Below, one piece after another: positions 26,679-36,618 of a DNA stretch of 44,085 nt. The notes under the pieces are model-generated. The model was not told the origin of the DNA and ran no database searches. It was given only the letters and a program-made list of their open reading frames with translations. The DNA is taken from positions 1 to 44,085 of the forward strand of contig JAPKZJ010000093.1 in the NCBI GenBank assembly GCA_026393855.1, given 5' to 3'. The translations under genes were made by a program, and so were the position numbers. This DNA comes from Candidatus Aminicenantes bacterium. GTDB lineage: Bacteria > Acidobacteriota > Aminicenantia > Aminicenantales > UBA4085. How positions within the stretch are numbered: the stretch's first letter is position 1; every line of letters starts with the position of its first letter.

Positions 26679-28298
26679 TTGAAGCGAGAGCTTCGTCACC
26701 GAGGCGGCCGGGAAGCGATGCCCGATCGTCCGTCCGCCTCCGGGGAGCGCCGATTCCATGGGCTCGACGGCCCGCGGCGCCTCGAGAGTGTTGCGGCCGT
26801 GGATGTCGTCCGAACGCAAAACCCGAAGCCGGCCGGACTTGATGGTCGCGCCGCGGACCGCGATTTCGGCTTCGCGGGGTTCCCGAGCGTGGGCATTGAC
26901 GACCGTCAGAATCAGCTCCTTGTCCTTCAACGATGCCGACCCGGCCAAGCCGGGCAGGCTCGCTTCGCGGCCGGCGCGAGCGCCCACCGCCGCCGCGGTG
27001 AAGATCGTGCGCAGGGATCGGCCGCCCTGATGGGCGGCGTACATCTCGAAAACGTGGAAATTGGGCGTCGCCGCGAACTTGTCGCCGCGGGCCAGGAAGA
27101 GCGAGTGGAGGTTGTTGACGAGCTGGGCCACGTTGGCCATGGCCACCTTGTCGGCGTGCCGGTTGAAGATGTCGAGGGTCAGGGCGGCGATCAGCGCGTC
27201 GCGCATCGTCGAGGTCTGCCCGAAGAGGTAGGTCGGGTCGACCTCGGTCCCGGCCCGGTGCCAGGCACCCCATTCGTCCACGACCAGCCGGACCTTGTGG
27301 GCGGGATCGATCTCGCCCATGGCCGCCCAGTTCTTCAGGATGATCGGCTCCATCCGAACGGCCTTCTCCAGCAGCTCGTACCAGTCGTCCTCGGTGAAGT
27401 CGACGGCCTGGCCCTTGCCGGCCGTGCCGCAGTAGTAGTGCATGCCCCAGCCGTAAAGAAGGCCGAGGAGGCCCTTGTCGCGCTCGGCCAGGCGGGCGAA
27501 GAAGCGGCGCGTCCAGTCGGCGTCGTCGCCGCTCGGGCCGGAGCCGATGAAGGAGAGCGGCAGGCCGTAATCGGGCACCCAGGCCGTGAAGCGGCGAAAT
27601 TCCGCGGCGTATTCTTCGGGCGTGAAGTTGCCGCCGCAGCCCCAGGATTCATTGCCGACGCCCCAGTAGCGGACGCCGAAAGGCTCGGGATCGCCCGCCG
27701 CGGCTCGCTGGTCGGACAGGGTCGTTCGCCCGGCCGGGGCGTTGCAGTATTCGACCCATTCGTAAAAATCCCGGGAGGTTGCACTCCGCAGGTTCGCCGC
27801 CAGGTAGGGCTGGGCGCCGATCAGGCGGCAGAAGTGGGCGAACTCGTTCGTTCCGAAGCTGTTGGGCTCGTACTTTTGGGGGCCGTCGGGGGCGTTGCGC
27901 AAGCCCTTGTCGACGATCCAGAAATTGGTCCGGCGGGGGCGTTGGGCGCGCGGTCCGATGCCGTCGCGCCAGTTGTAGCTGTCGGCGAAACACCCCCCCG
28001 GCCAGCGGACCACGGGCGGCTTCAGCCGGCGCATATGGTCGACCAGCGACCGACGGATGCCGCCGATATTCGGGATCGGCGAATCCTCGCCCACCCAGAT
28101 CCCGTCGTAAACCACGCCGCCGATGTGCTCGGTGAAGTGGCCGTAGATCTCCGGCGCGATCGTGCCGATCGGCTCGTCCGGCAGGATCTCGATGCGGGCT
28201 TCCGGCCCGGCGGAGGCGAGCCGAGGCCGGGCGGCGAGCAGCGCGGCACCGCCGGCGAGCGTGTTCAGGAGAAACGTCCGGCGCGGAATCGGGTTCAT
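26670..28298 (-). CDS. Alpha-L-arabinofuranosidase, GH51 (Tat-exported)
   Basis: 542 residues with a twin-arginine-type signal ([19 protein letters not shown]). The barrel follows classic Abf[44 protein letters not shown] with acid/base E217, [10 protein letters not shown] and VVDEWGAWH with nucleophile E342. A C-terminal beta sandwich ends at SLQLA. Length is typical. Unlike the other GH51 in this window it has no inserted beta module, so the two probably differ in substrate or chain-length preference. AGGAG lies upstream of the ATG. It is the last gene of the GH106-CocE-kinase-GH51 run, 19 bp after the kinase. It overlaps the phosphoketolase stop by 9 bp from the opposite strand. Confidence 0.95.
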   Translation of the reverse strand: MNPIPRRTFLLNTLAGGAALLAARPRLASAGPEARIEILPDEPIGTIAPEIYGHFTEHIGGVVYDGIWVGEDSPIPNIGGIRRSLVDHMRRLKPPVVRWPGGCFADSYNWRDGIGPRAQRPRRTNFWIVDKGLRNAPDGPQKYEPNSFGTNEFAHFCRLIGAQPYLAANLRSATSRDFYEWVEYCNAPAGRTTLSDQRAAAGDPEPFGVRYWGVGNESWGCGGNFTPEEYAAEFRRFTAWVPDYGLPLSFIGSGPSGDDADWTRRFFARLAERDKGLLGLLYGWGMHYYCGTAGKGQAVDFTEDDWYELLEKAVRMEPIILKNWAAMGEIDPAHKVRLVVDEWGAWHRAGTEVDPTYLFGQTSTMRDALIAALTLDIFNRHADKVAMANVAQLVNNLHSLFLARGDKFAATPNFHVFEMYAAHQGGRSLRTIFTAAAVGARAGREASLPGLAGSASLKDKELILTVVNAHAREPREAEIAVRGATIKSGRLRVLRSDDIHGRNTLEAPRAVEPMESALPGGGRTIGHRFPAASVTKLSLQLA

Positions 28299-28317
28299 GG
28301 CAGCGCTCCTTGTCGGC

Positions 28318-31044
28318 TTACTTCTTCGGCGTCAGCAGGACGATGTTCCCCGAAGCTTCGTCGACCGTGAAAATGATCTTGTCCGCCGCCACGTCGATGA
28401 ATCCGTTGCCCATCGGATAGTTCAGGTTGATCCGCTCCCCCGGCGAAGTGAAGACGGCTTGGGCTTCGCCCTGCGGCTTCTTGGACCGGGGATCGAGCTT
28501 TTGGGCGTAGAGCCGGCAGCGTCCGTCTCGCTCCGATAAAAAATAAACATACCCCCCGTTCGGGGACCATCGCGGATTGCTCACATAACGATCGCTGACG
28601 GCAACGGGGATGATACCCGAAGGGGACGCCGGCGCCGGGCCCACCGGGGTGATTGCGATCGAGACCCGCCCGTCGGGCAGGCCGGCGCGATAAACCGCCC
28701 AGCGATCGTCGGGTGACAGGCTTCCGTCACCGAAGAAGCCGTCCTGGAGGGCGAGGACGACGGATTGTTCGCCGGAGCTCAAGCGCCGCTTGACCAGATG
28801 CTTCGCGTCGGCTTGGACGAGGGCGAAGTCGGGATAGGAGAAGAAGTCCAGCAGCTTTCCGACGGCGCCGACGTCGCGGCCGGCGGCCGCCCCGGCCGGC
28901 ACCACGAACGTGTGGAGTTTCCCAGCGAAGCTGTCCCGGTAGGCGAGGAGCGACCCGCCGGGGCTGAACCGGGGATAATGGTTGAAGGACATGCCTAAGG
29001 TCAGGCAAGGGAAGACCGTTTCCCGCCCGCTCGCGAAGTCCATCCGGCGGACCTCCAGCTTGGCCCCCTTCACGCCGCCGAAGGCGATGAAGGCGATCTG
29101 CTTCCCGTCCCGGCTGACGGCGGGAGAGTATTTCTGCATCAGGTCATGGGTGACCTTGCGCAGATCCGTCGAGACAACGCCCTGGTCGGATCGGGCGGAG
29201 ACGCTCCAGGCGTCAATTCCGGCCGTGACGGCAGAGTAGGCGAGAAGGCCGTCTCCGGCCACGGTCACGCCGATCTTCATGCCGGGGCCGGAGGTCAGCG
29301 GCACGGCCGGCCCGGAGACGACCCGCGTTTTGGCGTCGATCGGCGCGCGGAAGATGTTGACGCCTTCGATCGTCGTGCCGCTGATGTAATAAACGCCCTC
29401 CTTCCGCCAGGCCTCGGGATAATGGACGAGGAGCTCCAGCCCCAGGTTGGCAACCGCCCCGGTCCTGATTGGAGCCCCGCCGTCGATCGGCAAAACCCAC
29501 CAGTCGACCGAGGCGGGATCGTTGTCCCGTGCGCCGTGGACGAGCAGGGCGCTGCCGTCCGGGGCCCAGACCGTCCCCGCCCCCATCTGGGCGCGGGAGA
29601 ACCTGAATTCCGGGTGGAAGGGCCGCGGCGTTCCGCCAGCGGCCGGGACCAGAAAGATGTCGAACAGCCCTGACTCCAGGGATCCCGGGACGGAGATGAA
29701 CGAGATGAGCGATCCGTCGGGGGAAAAGCGGGGCACGGATCCACGGTCCGCGATCCGCCGGGCGACGCCCCCCAAGGCGTCGATGACGAAAATGCCTCCG
29801 CCGTCGCGCTCGGATCGGAAAGCGATCTTGGTCCCGTCGGGCGAGAAGCACGGATACCAATCGTTGGCCGGATCGTCGGTCAGGCGGAGCGGCTTGCCTC
29901 CCGAGATCTGCTGCATCCAAAGATCCATGGTCCCCGTGCCTTCCCGATCGGAGGTATAGACGACGAACTTGCCGTCCGGCGAGATCGTCGGGGTCATGGT
30001 CAGGCCGGTGTCGAAAGTCAGGCGTGTGGTCTCATATGCGATCGCCCGGACCGGCTTGAAGACGGCCAGGCGCAGGACGGCGGCCGCGGCGGCCAGAATG
30101 AGCACCAATCCGGCCAGCCGGACGGCCGACGGCCGCTTGCCGGCGCGGGCGGGGCGGACGGCGGCGGGGAGCTTGCCCGACTCGGAATCCTCCTTCAAAT
30201 CCACCAGGGCGACCTTGAGGTCGGAGGCTGTCTGCCAGCGGCGGGCCGGGTCCTTGCGCAGGCATCGGGTCAGAATCCGCTCCGCGTCGGGAGGGAGGGT
30301 CTCGTTGACGGACGAGGCAGGACGCGGCTCCTCGTTCAGCACGGCGGCCAGGGTCTTGATCCGGCTGTCGCGCTGGAACGCCTTCTGCCCCGTCAGCATC
30401 TCGTAGAGGAGGACGCCGAAGGAGAAGATGTCCGAACGGGCGTCGATCGTCCCGCCCTCGGCCTGCTCGGGGGACATATAGGCGGCCGTGCCGACGATGA
30501 AGCCCTCCTCGGTGCGCGGCTTGTCGTCGGGGGTGAGGGTCATGGTCCGCCCCTGTTCGGCATCGGAAGCGGGCTCGGCCAGCTTGGCCAGACCGAAGTC
30601 GAGGATCTTGACCAGCCCTCCTGCGGCGACCATGACGTTGGTCGGCTTGAGATCTCGGTGTACGATCCCCGCGGCATGGGCCCGAGCCAGCCCGTCCGCT
30701 ATCTGGACCGCGTAGCCGAGGGCCGGGCCGAGCTTCAGCCCGCGCCTGCCGATCAGGGTGTCGAGCGAGGCGCCGTCCACATATTCCATAACGATAAAGT
30801 CCTGGCCTTGGTCCGAGGCGATGTCGTGGATGACGACGATGTTCGGGTGGTGGAGGGCGGATGCGGCCTTGGCCTCGAGGACGAAGCGGCGCTTGCGCTC
30901 CGGGTCCGCCAGCTTGTCGGGGGGCAGGACTTTGATGGCCACCGGGCGGTCGAGGTGGGTGTCGATGGCCTTGTAGACGACTCCCATCCCGCCGCGGCCG
31001 ATTTCCTCCACGATGCGATAATGCAACAGAGTCCGGCCGATCAT
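28318..31044 (-). CDS. Transmembrane Ser/Thr protein kinase with PD40 propeller sensor domain
   Basis: 908 residues. The cytoplasmic Hanks-type kinase domain (~9-275) is complete: glycine loop GRGGMGVVYKA, K38 in VAIKV, HRDLKPTN with D131, DFGLA with D149, GTAAYMSPEQ and SDIFSFGVLLYEML. A basic juxtamembrane stretch leads to one membrane helix (~308-330). The remaining ~570 residues are a TolB/PD40 beta-propeller with repeated SPDGKFVVYTSDREG, SPDGTKIAFRSERDG and SPDGSLISF blades, presumably outside the membrane and acting as sensor or protein-binding surface. It has its own promoter inside the end of the upstream hydrolase gene. It sits between a CocE-type hydrolase and a GH51 gene, so it may monitor glycan availability; this is inference. 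Confidence 0.95.
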   Translation of the reverse strand: MIGRTLLHYRIVEEIGRGGMGVVYKAIDTHLDRPVAIKVLPPDKLADPERKRRFVLEAKAASALHHPNIVVIHDIASDQGQDFIVMEYVDGASLDTLIGRRGLKLGPALGYAVQIADGLARAHAAGIVHRDLKPTNVMVAAGGLVKILDFGLAKLAEPASDAEQGRTMTLTPDDKPRTEEGFIVGTAAYMSPEQAEGGTIDARSDIFSFGVLLYEMLTGQKAFQRDSRIKTLAAVLNEEPRPASSVNETLPPDAERILTRCLRKDPARRWQTASDLKVALVDLKEDSESGKLPAAVRPARAGKRPSAVRLAGLVLILAAAAAVLRLAVFKPVRAIAYETTRLTFDTGLTMTPTISPDGKFVVYTSDREGTGTMDLWMQQISGGKPLRLTDDPANDWYPCFSPDGTKIAFRSERDGGGIFVIDALGGVARRIADRGSVPRFSPDGSLISFISVPGSLESGLFDIFLVPAAGGTPRPFHPEFRFSRAQMGAGTVWAPDGSALLVHGARDNDPASVDWWVLPIDGGAPIRTGAVANLGLELLVHYPEAWRKEGVYYISGTTIEGVNIFRAPIDAKTRVVSGPAVPLTSGPGMKIGVTVAGDGLLAYSAVTAGIDAWSVSARSDQGVVSTDLRKVTHDLMQKYSPAVSRDGKQIAFIAFGGVKGAKLEVRRMDFASGRETVFPCLTLGMSFNHYPRFSPGGSLLAYRDSFAGKLHTFVVPAGAAAGRDVGAVGKLLDFFSYPDFALVQADAKHLVKRRLSSGEQSVVLALQDGFFGDGSLSPDDRWAVYRAGLPDGRVSIAITPVGPAPASPSGIIPVAVSDRYVSNPRWSPNGGYVYFLSERDGRCRLYAQKLDPRSKKPQGEAQAVFTSPGERINLNYPMGNGFIDVAADKIIFTVDEASGNIVLLTPKK

Positions 31045-31072
31045 GTTCCTCGTCCCCCTGGTCGGGATAGGC

Positions 31073-33010
31073 TTATCTTAATCCGCCCTTGGAGGATGTC
31101 AAGGCGACGGGTAAGACGATCCGCGAGGGCCGGCTTTTGGCCCGGTAGACGCTCTGCCGGGCCGCGACGTAGTCGGAGGCCTTGGCGGCGAATATGCTGT
31201 CGACGTAGGTCTGGGGATTGCGGTCATAGAGGGGGAACCAGGTGCTTTGGATCTGGACCATGATCCGGTGGCCTTTAAGGAACGTGTGGTCGGCCCAGCG
31301 TAAATCGACCGTGACGTCCTCGACCGCGTCGGGCTTGACGGGCTCGGGCTTGGCAAAGCTCTTGCGATAGCGGGCCCGCAGAATGTCCGAGGCGATCATC
31401 AGCTGGTAGCCCCCCATTCGGGGCTCGTCGGGCCAGATCTCGGGATAGACGTCGATCAGCTTGACGATCCAATCGGCGTCGCTGCCGGTCGTGGAGACGA
31501 AGAGCTTGGCCAGAATGGCCCCCGACACCGTCAGGTCCTCGGACAGAACCTCGGTCTCCCAGCTTAAAACGTCGGGCCGGCCCTGGACGAACCGCTGGTC
31601 CATGGTCAGCCAGATGCCCCAATCCGAGCCCGAGGGATGATAAGTTTCTTGAATGGGGCGAGGGCGGTAGGGGACCGGCCGGGCGGGGTCCGAGACGTAT
31701 GTGTCGCGGGCGGCTGCGTCATCTCCGGTCGGCGGTTCGAAGGACAGCCGCCCTCCTTCGCGAAGATAAAGCGCTCGATCGGTGTAGCCTTGGCGGGGAG
31801 GCCATGTGTTGTAGGTCGTCCAGACGTTGCTGCCCGTCCGGAACGTCGTCGCTTCCGGCAGGGCCGCCGTCTCCCGGCCCTTGAGATGGCGGGCGAAGAA
31901 CGGCGCCTGAATCTTTTCGCGATAATACGCTCCGGTCTCGCTGCCGAAGGCGATGCGGCCGAGCTTGTCGCCCGGGCCGAACGTCCAGCCGCCGTGGTTC
32001 CAGGGCCCGACGACGAGAGAGCTTAGGCCGTTGCGGTCGCTCTTTTCGGAGGCCAGATAGGTCGAGAGGGGTCCGTAGAAATCCTCCTGGTCCCACCAGC
32101 CGGCGACGGTCAGCGTCGGCACTTGGGGCGGCCCGACCAGCCGGTCAAGAGCTTTGCCCTGCCAGAAGGAGTCCCAGGCGGGATGGGCGAGGAAGTTATT
32201 CCAGGTGGGAATGAGGCCCTTGAAGCAGGCGGCGTTGACGTTGGCCAGCGGGCCAAGCGCCAGGTACCAGTCATAGGTGTCGTATCGATCGAATTTGAAG
32301 CGCGGTTCGCTCGCGGGCCACTCCATCCGGGCCGCGTATTCGAACCCGTAGGTCAGGCGGAAGGCGCCGTTGTGGAAGAAGTCGTCCCCCATCCACATGT
32401 CCCCGGCCGGGGCCTGCGGCGAGACGGCCTTCAAAGCCGGATGCGGCTCGAGGGCGGCCATGATCGCTGTCCAGCCGTCGTAGGAAACGCCGAAAACGCC
32501 GACCCGGCCGTTGTTGCCGGGGACGTTCTTAATCAGCCAGTCGATCGTGTCGTAGGTGTCGGTCGTCTCGTCCGTCGCCTTGGGATCGGAGCGGTCGATC
32601 CGCAGCGGCCGGATCATGACGAATTGGCCCTCGGACTTGTAGCGGCCCCGAATGTCCTGGAAGACGAAAATGTAGCCGTCGCGGGCGAGCTCCTGATAGA
32701 CCCGCTGGATTGAAGCGGCGTTACGGCTACCAGCGTTGTAGGGCGTCCGGTCCATGAGAAGGGGGAGCGGGCCGGGGACGCCGACGGGGGTCCAGACCGC
32801 GGTGTAGAGCTTGACGCCGTCCCGCATCGGGATCATCGCCTCGGTCAGGGTGAATGGCGCGGTCGAGACGACCGCGGCAGCCGCCGGGGCCGGTTGCGCC
32901 TGCGCGGTCTGGTTTGCGGCCGCCGGGCCGGCCGACCACATGCCGAAGCCGAGGAGAATTCCGGCCGTGGCGATCACGGCCGGAACGAACCTGAGGAGGC
33001 GATGAGACAT
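31073..33010 (-). CDS. CocE/NonD-type alpha/beta hydrolase (X-Pro dipeptidyl peptidase S15-like)
   Basis: 645 residues with a Sec signal peptide ending near PAAANQ. The alpha/beta-hydrolase core carries MIPMRDGVKLYTAVWTP, the oxyanion motif LMDRTPYN, DIRGRYKSEG and the nucleophile elbow GVSYDGW with S176. A C-terminal jelly-roll (PepX_C) domain follows, with DADWIVKLIDVYPE and KGHRIMVQIQSTWFP. The family covers cocaine esterase, alpha-amino-acid ester hydrolases, cephalosporin/glutaryl acylases and S15 peptidases, so the likely role is an exported esterase or amidase acting on small acyl compounds. AAGGAGA lies 7 bp before the ATG. It is 36 bp downstream of the GH106 gene and 28 bp upstream of the kinase. 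A glycan deacylase role is conceivable but unproven. Confidence 0.9.
   Translation of the reverse strand: MSHRLLRFVPAVIATAGILLGFGMWSAGPAAANQTAQAQPAPAAAAVVSTAPFTLTEAMIPMRDGVKLYTAVWTPVGVPGPLPLLMDRTPYNAGSRNAASIQRVYQELARDGYIFVFQDIRGRYKSEGQFVMIRPLRIDRSDPKATDETTDTYDTIDWLIKNVPGNNGRVGVFGVSYDGWTAIMAALEPHPALKAVSPQAPAGDMWMGDDFFHNGAFRLTYGFEYAARMEWPASEPRFKFDRYDTYDWYLALGPLANVNAACFKGLIPTWNNFLAHPAWDSFWQGKALDRLVGPPQVPTLTVAGWWDQEDFYGPLSTYLASEKSDRNGLSSLVVGPWNHGGWTFGPGDKLGRIAFGSETGAYYREKIQAPFFARHLKGRETAALPEATTFRTGSNVWTTYNTWPPRQGYTDRALYLREGGRLSFEPPTGDDAAARDTYVSDPARPVPYRPRPIQETYHPSGSDWGIWLTMDQRFVQGRPDVLSWETEVLSEDLTVSGAILAKLFVSTTGSDADWIVKLIDVYPEIWPDEPRMGGYQLMIASDILRARYRKSFAKPEPVKPDAVEDVTVDLRWADHTFLKGHRIMVQIQSTWFPLYDRNPQTYVDSIFAAKASDYVAARQSVYRAKSRPSRIVLPVALTSSKGGLR
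31075..31102 (-). promoter_or_regulatory. Internal promoter for the kinase-GH51 pair
   Basis: Minus strand: TTGACA (31102-31097), 16-bp spacer, TAAGAT (31080-31075). It lies in the last codons of the CocE-type gene and touches its stop. The predicted leader to ATG 31044 is ~24 nt. Confidence 0.55.
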
Positions 33011-33046
33011 GAGATTTCTCCTTTCGACCTTTTACGGCGTCTCTTT

Positions 33047-36000
33047 CTATTCCGCCGCGCTCCGCAGAATCCGCACAGGCCCCAGAAGCCCCGACGGCAG
33101 CAGCGGCGAATCGGCGCGATAGAACGGCTGGGTCGTGTAGGTATATTTCTTAGTCGTGCCGGGCTGCGTGTCGCCGATCAGCCTGTTGACCCACAGATTC
33201 GTCACTTTGATCTTCAGCTCGTTCGGGCCCGGCTTGATCGCCTCCGTCACATCGACCCGGAACGGCGCTTTCCAGAGGACGCCCAGCGGCCGGCCGTTGA
33301 TCGACACCTCGGCCAGGTTCTTCACGTTGCCGAGGTCGAGCCAAAGCCGAGCGCCGCGCTTCATCCAATCCGCCGGCGCCTGGATCGTCCTGGTGTAGGT
33401 GGCGGAGCCGGAGAAGTACTTGATGCCCGGATCGGCGCTCTCGCTCCATGACTTCAAGCCTTCGAGCATGACCCGGGCAGGTGCCCCGCGCTCGGCCTGG
33501 AAATCGACCGACCATGGCCCCTCCAGCGTACCGAGCGACATCTCGCTCGCCCCGGGCAGCGCCCGGGCCGAAGCGGCGGCCGGCTTCAGGAACACGACGA
33601 ACACGGCGTCGTAAGGGTCGAGCCGCAGGGGGACGATGGTGCGCCCGTTGGCGATGAGATAGGACGCCGGCTCCATTTCGCCGGTATCCGGGTGCCAAAG
33701 CTCCGCCTCCTTGCCCTGAACACGGAAGCTCGTTTCCAGCGTTTCGGCGCGTTTGTTGCGGTTGTTGACCCAGAAAATTTCGCCGTCGGCCAGCTTGCGA
33801 TGCACGAAGCGGAGGTTCGTGTCGGTCCGCGGCTTCGCATATTGGAAGTCGGGTTCGATTCCCCCTGCGGCCAGGACTTGGGCCAGCGTTCGCCCCGCGA
33901 AGATGCGGCCTTTGCCGAAGGCGTGTTCGCCGTCGCCAGATTCCCAGAGCTCGTCAGCGATGGCGCGAAATGCCGCCGGATCGTCGTTCAGGCTTGGGGC
34001 ATCGACGGGCTTGGATCCCACGACGACGGCGCCCGCGCCGACCAGATCGCGGATCTTGCGCAGGACGGGCAGGGACATGTGCCGGCTGTTGGCGTCCAGT
34101 GCCAGTACGGCGTAGCTCATGCCGCTCGGCGTCGTGATCCGCCCGCCTTCCGCGGCCAGACGGTGCAGGATCGCGTCGGCGTTGACGAAATCGAAATCGT
34201 AGCCGGCCGGGATGTCCGGCGGCTTGGCCCCGAAGAGGGCCGTGATGTTGGAGTCCTCGCCATAGAAATAGAGAATGTCGGCGACGAACCGGCCCTGCTG
34301 AAGCAGATAGGAGCTGCGGGCCAGATAGCCGGTCCAGGGCTTGGCCAGCTCGGCCCAGGTCTCGTGGCGCGTGAACCACTGACCGAACGGACCGAGCGAA
34401 AGGCCGGGGATCTTGTCGGACACGGGCTGATGGACGGAGGTGTGGAGGACGAAGCGGTTCAGGCCCATGGCCAGCTCCGTGTCCGCGGTGGGCTTCAGGG
34501 TTTCGGGCGACCAGCTCCAGGCGCCCCGGTTGCCGCCGTAGGCCGTCAGGGATTCCGCGGCCACGAGGTTCTGGCCGTAGATATGAGCCACGGAGGCCGA
34601 CTCGCGGATGTCTACTCCGTACCCGGGCGGCTCGTCGCCGGAGGACTCCGGCGTCCACAGCGCACTCATGGGGATCTCGGCGTTTTTCTTCACTTCCATG
34701 CCGTCGCCGATGAACGCGCGCCCGCCTTCGTGCGATTCGGTGTAGCGTCCCATCCCCATCTTGTGCAGGGAGGCCGAGATCTGGTCGTAGTGATATTCCG
34801 TCGTCAGGTCGCCGATCGTCTTGCGGAAGTCCCAGAGGAAGCGGTCGCTTGATTCCGCGCTTTCCACGACCCGGCCGGTCAGGACCGGCAGCCAGGGCCG
34901 CGGATCATAGCCGCGGCGTTTGGCGAATTCCGCGATCATATCATCGGTCCAGTTCTGGACGCCGGCTTCCCAGCTGTCTGTGATTATGTACTGCAAGCCG
35001 CGCTTGCCCATCAAAGGGCCCAGCGTCTCTTTATACAGGCCCAAATAGTGATTGAGATAGGCCTCGACGTGGCCGCGGTTGAGCTTGTCCACTTCCAATC
35101 CGGTGGCTTCGGGCGAAGCCGGGGAGTTGCGTGCGCCGGTCAACGAGTAGCCCAGCCGGAGCACCATCCAGCGGCCGGCCGGCGGCGTCCAGTCCAACCG
35201 GCCGTTCGGGCGCATTTTTGAGGTCAAATCGACGACGTCGGCTTTGCGCACGGCGTCCTGGACCGGCACGGGAAGCGTCGCCAGGGCGTAGAGATCGGAA
35301 GCCGCCGAAAAGCCCGCCTTGTCTTCGAACCGGTTCACTCGAGCCCCGGTATACAGGACGATTTCGGCGATCTTTGTCCCCGTTGCCGCCGCGGGGGCGC
35401 CGCCGCCGCCCGCCGGAGGCGCGGGTGTCTTGAACGTCAGGCGGAAGAACTTGGCCGTGACGGGGGGAAACGCAATCGTTCCGATGTCGGGAATCGGCTG
35501 GATCAACCGGAATTGCAGGCCGTCGTCGCTGCTTTCCACGACCTGATCGCCTTCGCTTCCGCGGCGCTGGAATTCCGCCGCGACGCTGAGGCCCCGAACG
35601 GCAAGAGGTTTTTCGAATTCGAACTGGATCCAGGCCTTCTGCTCGGCGGGAGCGGCCGGCAAGATGATCATTTTGGCCAGGTCGCCGTCGATGAGGGAGG
35701 CCAAGCTGAAGGAGCCGCCGCTGGAGGTCACCTTTGGCTGCAGCTCGGCCATCGGGATATCGCCGTCCGGAAGACGATAGGCGATCACGGCGCTGTCGCC
35801 GTAGTATTCGGGGTTTGGCGTCGATTTTCCTCCCCCGGATCCTTCCCGAGGCATGTTCTGGAACGGCCCCGTAGTCGATGGGGGTTTGGGCAGAAGACCC
35901 GAGAACGGCTTCCCACCCTCAAGACGGGTCTCGCTCCAGACCAGCTTCTTCATCGCCTGCGCCGGCGTCACCCACGGGCCTCCGGTCTCGCTCCAGCCGG

Positions 36001-36376
36001 GCGAGCCCGCGATGGCCATCTCCAGGCCCAGCTGATCGGCCAGAGTTGCCGCGAACTTAAACGCGTCCTTCCAATCCGGCGTCATGTAAACGAGGCGTTT
36101 GGCGACGACCTGGGGTGTGGCGAGCGCCGCGTCGAAGTTCTGGAAGCCGCCGATGCCGACGCGCTTCATCCATTCCAGGTCGGCTTTGATCCCGTCCTTG
36201 GTAATGTTGCCGTTCATCCAATGCCACCAGACGCGCGGCTTGGCGCTGTCCGGAGGGTTCTTGAAGCCCGGTGCGAGGGCGGCGCCGGGGTCCTGGGCTC
36301 CCGTGGCCCATGCGCCCAGAAGCGCTATGAGGCAGACGGCCCATACGATCCGGATTGTATTGTTTCTTGTTCTCAT
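33047..36376 (-). CDS. GH106 alpha-L-rhamnosidase
   Basis: 1109 residues with a Sec signal (AVCLIALLGAWATGAQ), AGGAG 9 bp before the ATG. The GH106 hallmarks are all present: GFKNPPDSAKPRVWWHWMNG, IGGFQNFDAA, LGLEMAIAGSPGWSETGGPW and TPAQAMKKLVWSE. An inserted beta-sandwich region (~205-345) has a Gly/Ala/Pro-rich loop (PPAGGGGAPAAATG). The catalytic barrel runs on through LQYIITDSWEAGVQNW, GMGRYTESHEGGRAF and GAWSWSPETLKPTADTELA. A C-terminal galactose-binding-like sandwich has LWLDLGNVKNLAEVSINGRP. GH106 enzymes are inverting, calcium-dependent exo-rhamnosidases. It is a paralogue of the GH106 half of the fusion protein (shared NPPDSAKPRV and the C-terminal sandwich) but has no GH36 module. 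First gene of a four-gene run. Confidence 0.93.
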   Translation of the reverse strand: MRTRNNTIRIVWAVCLIALLGAWATGAQDPGAALAPGFKNPPDSAKPRVWWHWMNGNITKDGIKADLEWMKRVGIGGFQNFDAALATPQVVAKRLVYMTPDWKDAFKFAATLADQLGLEMAIAGSPGWSETGGPWVTPAQAMKKLVWSETRLEGGKPFSGLLPKPPSTTGPFQNMPREGSGGGKSTPNPEYYGDSAVIAYRLPDGDIPMAELQPKVTSSGGSFSLASLIDGDLAKMIILPAAPAEQKAWIQFEFEKPLAVRGLSVAAEFQRRGSEGDQVVESSDDGLQFRLIQPIPDIGTIAFPPVTAKFFRLTFKTPAPPAGGGGAPAAATGTKIAEIVLYTGARVNRFEDKAGFSAASDLYALATLPVPVQDAVRKADVVDLTSKMRPNGRLDWTPPAGRWMVLRLGYSLTGARNSPASPEATGLEVDKLNRGHVEAYLNHYLGLYKETLGPLMGKRGLQYIITDSWEAGVQNWTDDMIAEFAKRRGYDPRPWLPVLTGRVVESAESSDRFLWDFRKTIGDLTTEYHYDQISASLHKMGMGRYTESHEGGRAFIGDGMEVKKNAEIPMSALWTPESSGDEPPGYGVDIRESASVAHIYGQNLVAAESLTAYGGNRGAWSWSPETLKPTADTELAMGLNRFVLHTSVHQPVSDKIPGLSLGPFGQWFTRHETWAELAKPWTGYLARSSYLLQQGRFVADILYFYGEDSNITALFGAKPPDIPAGYDFDFVNADAILHRLAAEGGRITTPSGMSYAVLALDANSRHMSLPVLRKIRDLVGAGAVVVGSKPVDAPSLNDDPAAFRAIADELWESGDGEHAFGKGRIFAGRTLAQVLAAGGIEPDFQYAKPRTDTNLRFVHRKLADGEIFWVNNRNKRAETLETSFRVQGKEAELWHPDTGEMEPASYLIANGRTIVPLRLDPYDAVFVVFLKPAAASARALPGASEMSLGTLEGPWSVDFQAERGAPARVMLEGLKSWSESADPGIKYFSGSATYTRTIQAPADWMKRGARLWLDLGNVKNLAEVSINGRPLGVLWKAPFRVDVTEAIKPGPNELKIKVTNLWVNRLIGDTQPGTTKKYTYTTQPFYRADSPLLPSGLLGPVRILRSAAE

Positions 36377-36490
36377 CGACGCGGCTCCTTTCGTCTCGGA
36401 ATGAACTTGACCGGCTCCGTCTGATCCCGGGAGTGGCGCCGGCCAGGCGGGTCGGCCCTTGGGCGGGATTCAGAGGAGGTTCTTGAGGCA

Positions 36491-36520
36491 TGATAGGGCC
36501 GAGCATGGAGCCGTGTCAAT
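36491..36520 (-). promoter_or_regulatory. Promoter of the GH106-CocE-kinase-GH51 run
   Basis: Minus strand: TTGACA (36520-36515), 18-bp spacer, TATCAT (36496-36491). The leader to ATG 36376 would be ~108 nt, the longest here; I see no recognisable riboswitch in it. It faces away from the GH27 promoter with 18 bp between the -35 boxes. Confidence 0.6.
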
Positions 36521-36538
36521 GAACCCGGAGGCCGGCTT

Positions 36539-36566
36539 TGACGTGTCGGCCGGAAATGGAATAATC
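36539..36566 (+). promoter_or_regulatory. Promoter of the GH27 gene
   Basis: TTGACG (36539-36544), 16-bp spacer, AATAAT (36561-36566). The leader to ATG 36619 is ~46 nt and contains GAGGAGG. Confidence 0.55.
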
Positions 36567-36618
36567 TGAGCCTGATCTTGACGACGTTCCGTCCGAAGCT
36601 GCGACGAGGAGGACCTCG

